DNA of 64,000 bases. Source: Clostridium hydrogeniformans DSM 21757 (lineage in GTDB: Bacteria; Bacillota; Clostridia; Clostridiales; Clostridiaceae). The stretch is from assembly GCF_000686705.1 (NCBI RefSeq), contig NZ_KK366005.1, forward strand, positions 1 to 64,000. Reading direction: 5' to 3'. The position numbers were made by a program, and so were the translations under genes. This document shows positions 60,603 to 64,000 of the stretch, in pieces; the first letter of the stretch is position 1; each line of letters starts with the position of its first letter. Below the pieces are notes generated by a model. The model worked only from the letters and a program-made list of their open reading frames with translations, did no database searches and had not been told where the DNA came from.

Positions 60603-62015
60603 ATGAAAGAATATAAAGCTGATGATTTTATAGTAGACTCTTATATTAAGGATACTATGGAAAAATCTAAGGAACTATCAAAGGATATGAATTATGTAAA
60701 AGGTATTTTAGATAAGGCAAAAACTTTTTCTGGTCTTACCCATGAAGAGGCTGCCATTTTACTTAATATAGAAGATGAGACTTTACTTTCTGAAATGTAC
60801 AAGATTTCAAGAGAAGTAAAAGATAAAATCTATGGAAAAAGAATAGTTTTATTTGCACCTTTATATGTTTCTAATTATTGTGTAAATGAATGTGAATACT
60901 GTGGATACAAGCATTCTAACTGTTCCTTTAAAAGAAAGAAACTTACTATGGATGAACTGGCTGATGAAGTTAAAATCCTTGAGTCCATGGGACATAAAAG
61001 ACTTGCATTAGAAGCTGGAGAAGATCCAGTTAATTGCCCTATTGATTATGTACTAGACTGTATAAAAACAATTTATTCCCTAAAATTTGATAATGGAAGT
61101 ATAAGAAGAATAAATGTAAATGTGGCTGCAACTACAATTGAAAACTACAAAAGACTTAAGGATGCTGACATAGGAACTTATATCCTATTCCAAGAAACTT
61201 ATCATAGAGCTACCTATGAAAAGCTTCATGCCAAGGGTCCTAAACATAACTATGATTATCATACCACTGCAATGCATAGAGCAAGACAAGCTGGTATTGA
61301 TGATGTAGGTATGGGAGTTCTATATGGATTATACGATTATAAATATGAAACCATAGCTATGCTACTTCACGCAGAGCATTTAGAAAAAGAAACAGGAGTT
61401 GGTCCTCATACCATTTCTGTTCCAAGACTTAGACCTGCTGAAAATGTGTCCCTTGAAAATTATCCTCATCTTGTAGATGATAAAAACTTTAAGAAATTAG
61501 TAGCAGTAATAAGACTTACTGTTCCTTATGTGGGAATAATATTATCAACAAGAGAAGATATTGATTTTAGAGAAGAAGTTATGGCTATTGGAGTCTCCCA
61601 GATAAGCTCTGGCTCATGTACTGGAGTTGGTGGATATGCTGATTCCCAAAGAGTAGAGACTGAACAAAAGCCTCAATTTGAAGTAGGCGATAATAGAAGT
61701 CCTTTAGAGGTTATCAAAAATTTATGTAAGGATGGATATATTCCAAGTTACTGCACCGCTTGCTATAGAGAAGGAAGAACTGGTGATAGATTCATGCATT
61801 TAGCTAAGAGTGGACAAATATGTAATGTGTGTCAACCTAATGCCCTTCTTACACTTAAGGAATATCTTCTGGATTATGGTGATGATGAAGCTAAGGCTTT
61901 AGGAGATGATGTAATAAAAAAAGGTCTTTCAGAAATTAAAAATGAAAAAGCTAGAGAAGTAGCTAAAGAAAGACTTACAAGGATAGAAAATGGAGAAAGA
62001 GACTTAAGATTTTAG
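60603..62015 (+). CDS. hydG: [FeFe]-hydrogenase H-cluster maturase HydG
   Basis: Radical SAM enzyme of 470 residues that splits tyrosine to supply CO, cyanide and the iron synthon for the H-cluster. The radical SAM cluster motif is CVNECEYC (Cys93, 97, 100). The C-terminal auxiliary cluster is bound by YCTACYREGRTGDRF and the later ICNVCQPNA. GVGMGVLYGLYDYKYE-like and SCTGVGGYAD segments match HydG rather than ThiH. AGGAG site before the ATG. Followed by hydF; hydE is not in this window. Confidence 0.97.
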   Translation: MKEYKADDFIVDSYIKDTMEKSKELSKDMNYVKGILDKAKTFSGLTHEEAAILLNIEDETLLSEMYKISREVKDKIYGKRIVLFAPLYVSNYCVNECEYCGYKHSNCSFKRKKLTMDELADEVKILESMGHKRLALEAGEDPVNCPIDYVLDCIKTIYSLKFDNGSIRRINVNVAATTIENYKRLKDADIGTYILFQETYHRATYEKLHAKGPKHNYDYHTTAMHRARQAGIDDVGMGVLYGLYDYKYETIAMLLHAEHLEKETGVGPHTISVPRLRPAENVSLENYPHLVDDKNFKKLVAVIRLTVPYVGIILSTREDIDFREEVMAIGVSQISSGSCTGVGGYADSQRVETEQKPQFEVGDNRSPLEVIKNLCKDGYIPSYCTACYREGRTGDRFMHLAKSGQICNVCQPNALLTLKEYLLDYGDDEAKALGDDVIKKGLSEIKNEKAREVAKERLTRIENGERDLRF

Positions 62016-62188
62016 TTATAAGTATTAAGTATCACTATTTTTAAGATCCTAGATTTCTTATATTTTTAGATTCAACGTAATAAGTCTATGCTTTTATAAT
62101 AATTTAGATGGGGTAAAAACCATGATATAAGTTAAAAAACTAGTTGTAAATTTTATGCTACATCATATATTAAGGAGGAAATTTAAAT

Positions 62189-63373
62189 ATGATTAATACT
62201 CCAAGAGCCAATAGACTTCATATTTCCTTATTTGGTAGAAGAAATGCTGGTAAGTCTAGTATTGTAAATGCAGTTACAAATCAAGAACTTTCCCTAGTAT
62301 CTAATACTCCTGGAACTACTACAGATCCAGTACTTAAGTCTATGGAACTTCTTCCCCTAGGACCTGTAGTTATAATCGATACCGCTGGTCTTGATGATGA
62401 AGGAGCTCTAGGAAAACTTAGAATAGATAAAACCTATGAAATAATGGATAAAACTAATATTGCTCTTCTTGTATTCACCTCATCTTCTGACTACTTAATG
62501 GAAGAGGAATGGTATAAAGAACTAAAGAAAAGAAATATTACTACCATTGGAGTAATTAATAAAATAGATTCTTTAAATATAGATGATACAGATTTAAAGA
62601 AAAAATTTGAAATACCCTTTGTTAAAATAAGTGCTAAAAATAAAATTAATATAGGGGAATTAAAAGAAGCAATAATTGAAAATGCCCCTTCTGACTTTGA
62701 AAGAGACACAATAGTTGGAGATATCTTAAAGGCAAAGGATATGGTGGTAGTGGTAGCCCCTCAGGATATACAGGCGCCCAAAGGGCGTCTTATTCTTCCT
62801 CAAGTTCAAGTTATAAGGGATATTTTAGATCATGATGCCATGGCTCTTACAGTTAAAGATAGTGAACTCCCAAGTATTTTACACTCTTTAAATAAACAGC
62901 CTGACCTTGTAATTACAGACTCCCAAATATTTAAGAAGGTTAATGAGATATTACCAAAGGACATTCCTTTAACATCTTTTTCTATTCTTATGGCAAGATA
63001 CAAGGGTGATTTAGACATGTTTACCAGTGGTGCTAAAGCAGTTAATATATTAAAGCCTGGAGATAGGATTCTTATAGCTGAAGCCTGCACCCATCATGCC
63101 TTGAAAAATGATATAGCAAGAGAAAAAATCCCTATGTGGCTTAAAGAAAAAGTTGGAGGAGAAATCCTAATAGATGTTACTTCTGGAGGAGATTTTCCGA
63201 AGGACTTAACTCCTTATAGTCTTATAGTTCACTGTGGAAGTTGTATGTTCACAAGGAAACAACTCCTTTCAAGATTAAGTAGATGCAAAGAACAAAATGT
63301 TCCTATAACTAACTTTGGTGTTTTAATCGCAGAACTTAATGGAATATTAACTAAGGTAACTACTATGTTTTAA
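62189..63373 (+). CDS. hydF: [FeFe]-hydrogenase H-cluster maturation GTPase HydF
   Basis: A 394-residue scaffold protein delivering the H-cluster subsite to HydA. The GTPase domain (about 1-165) has the P-loop GRRNAGKSS, TPGTTTDPV, DTAGLDD and NKID. A dimerisation domain follows, then the C-terminal cluster-binding domain with CTHHALKND and HCGSCMFTRKQLLSR supplying the three cysteines. AAGGAGG seven to nine bases before the ATG. 173 bp after hydG. Confidence 0.97.
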   Translation: MINTPRANRLHISLFGRRNAGKSSIVNAVTNQELSLVSNTPGTTTDPVLKSMELLPLGPVVIIDTAGLDDEGALGKLRIDKTYEIMDKTNIALLVFTSSSDYLMEEEWYKELKKRNITTIGVINKIDSLNIDDTDLKKKFEIPFVKISAKNKINIGELKEAIIENAPSDFERDTIVGDILKAKDMVVVVAPQDIQAPKGRLILPQVQVIRDILDHDAMALTVKDSELPSILHSLNKQPDLVITDSQIFKKVNEILPKDIPLTSFSILMARYKGDLDMFTSGAKAVNILKPGDRILIAEACTHHALKNDIAREKIPMWLKEKVGGEILIDVTSGGDFPKDLTPYSLIVHCGSCMFTRKQLLSRLSRCKEQNVPITNFGVLIAELNGILTKVTTMF

Positions 63374-63459
63374 GTACTAGACTAAAGCTTAAACTTTTTA
63401 TTTACACTAATAAATAGCTGTGATACACTTTTTAAGTATGTTTTAAAAAAGCCTTATAG

Positions 63460-63500
63460 AACTGTGGAATTCCTAAAAGTTGTCCACAGTTTTATTATTT
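63460..63500 (+). terminator. hydF terminator
   Basis: AACTGTGGA (63461-63469) and TCCACAGTT pair over 9 bp, followed by TTATTATTTTTTATT on the plus strand. Confidence 0.75.
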
Positions 63501-64000
63501 TTTATTAGAATTCTCGCAAAATTCTGTGGATAATTTTTATTCTTTGTGAATAACCTTTATTTCACTTACCAATAGATAAAAAGATACTATATTGAAGGCT
63601 ATAATTCTCTCCTATTATTTATAAATAAAAATATTAATTACTTGTAATAATAACTACTTTCATAGTATATACTCTTTAATAATTTAGATCTTATATAGGG
63701 TTAATATGTGAGTTCTTAACTTATAAATACCTTAAAAGTCTTACTTATAAATGAATAAATAACATGTATAAGTTAATTTTAGATTTAGGAATCCTATAAT
63801 AGATTTCTATATAAATACTAATTTAATATAAGTATAAATATTTATTGAAATATATTATTAGAACGCTAATTAGGGACTGTAGAAGTAAAGAATTTACATA
63901 CAATATATTGTAGTATTTATTCTTAGTGCCTCAGCCCCTAAAAATTCATATATTTTCATAACTACCTTAAAACATATGCTGATTTTAAAATAGTTCCTAA
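63501..64000. other. Gene-free right end of the window
   Basis: No supported gene. It holds a perfect TGTGGATAA box at about 63522 and TGTGAATAA at about 63546 (with TTGTCCACA in the hydF terminator), a weak copy of AT-rich repeat family 3 near 63765-63800 and a 72 bp long imperfect hairpin at 63870-63941. Confidence 0.5.
63870..63941. repeat. 72 bp imperfect inverted repeat
   Basis: TTAGGGACTG (63870-63879) and CAGCCCCTAA (63932-63941) pair at the base; AAGAAT/ATTCTT and the central CAATATATTG continue the stem. It could be the ends of a tiny mobile element or a structured RNA. No second copy seen. Confidence 0.5.

Noticed and set aside
1-64000. Insertion sequences or prophage
   Set aside because: No transposase, integrase or phage structural gene was recognised anywhere; the HNH protein alone does not indicate a prophage.

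Overview
The window looks like a chromosome segment of a low-GC, anaerobic, spore-forming Firmicute, most likely Clostridium sensu stricto (cluster I). The signs are very AT-rich DNA, strong AGGAGG-type ribosome sites, frequent GTG/TTG starts, a clostridial 16S 5' end at the left edge, [FeFe]-hydrogenase maturases, NatAB, and clostridial regulators. The species cannot be fixed from this alone; the gene repertoire resembles the C. perfringens group.

Layout: 1-350, start of an rRNA operon leaving the window to the left. 0.6-6.4 kb, a small membrane protein, an M20 peptidase with an AbgT-type transporter, and cardiolipin synthase. 6.4-14.4 kb, a c-di-GMP phosphodiesterase with a degenerate GGDEF site, VanZ-like protein, a GNAT acetyltransferase, a lysine-riboswitch amino-acid permease, an HNH protein, and an apparent Fur-controlled small RNA. 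14.4-22.5 kb, two divergent DUF11-type proteins, a TcaA-like protein, a phosphodiesterase, folA and thyA. 22.5-28.7 kb, a 1.2 kb AT-rich spacer with DnaA-box-like sites, a secreted subtilase and a cold-shock protein. 28.8-36.4 kb, a BirA-controlled bioYBDA operon and a four-gene lipid-linked sugar transfer operon. 36.5-45 kb, NatAB, CPBP protease, cobalamin adenosyltransferase, Crp/Fnr regulator, and a DUF969-DUF979-pcp-GGCT operon for pyroglutamyl metabolism. 45-54 kb, a glucose/GlcNAc PTS (EIICB, EIIA, BglG/GlcT antiterminator) split by a polymorphic-toxin island. 54-56 kb, TPP-riboswitch thiW-thiM. 56-60 kb, unknown membrane-anchored proteins. 60.3-63.4 kb, hydrogenase regulator, hydG and hydF.

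Links between genes: both PTS genes carry a consensus promoter, a ribonucleic-antiterminator-like (RAT) hairpin and an overlapping terminator, and the matching antiterminator protein is encoded next to EIIA. The toxin island holds one complete toxin-immunity pair (RNase A-like C-terminus) followed by two start-less orphan toxin C-termini (NucA/NucB DNase and a truncated RNase A-like domain). Each orphan is preceded by the same ~340 bp repeat, which carries a terminator and a shared DRLC-KG junction.

The most interesting unexplained items are non-coding. They are (i) a structured element present three times (9.9, 32.5 and 47.4 kb) with apparently compensatory stems; (ii) a ~400 nt Fur-box-preceded transcript unit with four ~37 nt repeats and C-rich loops; (iii) a ~110 nt promoter-to-terminator small RNA beside a perfect 36 bp palindrome; (iv) a terminator-attenuated leader in front of the hydrogenase genes; and (v) two further dispersed repeat families. 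All assignments come from reading the sequence; no database search was possible.
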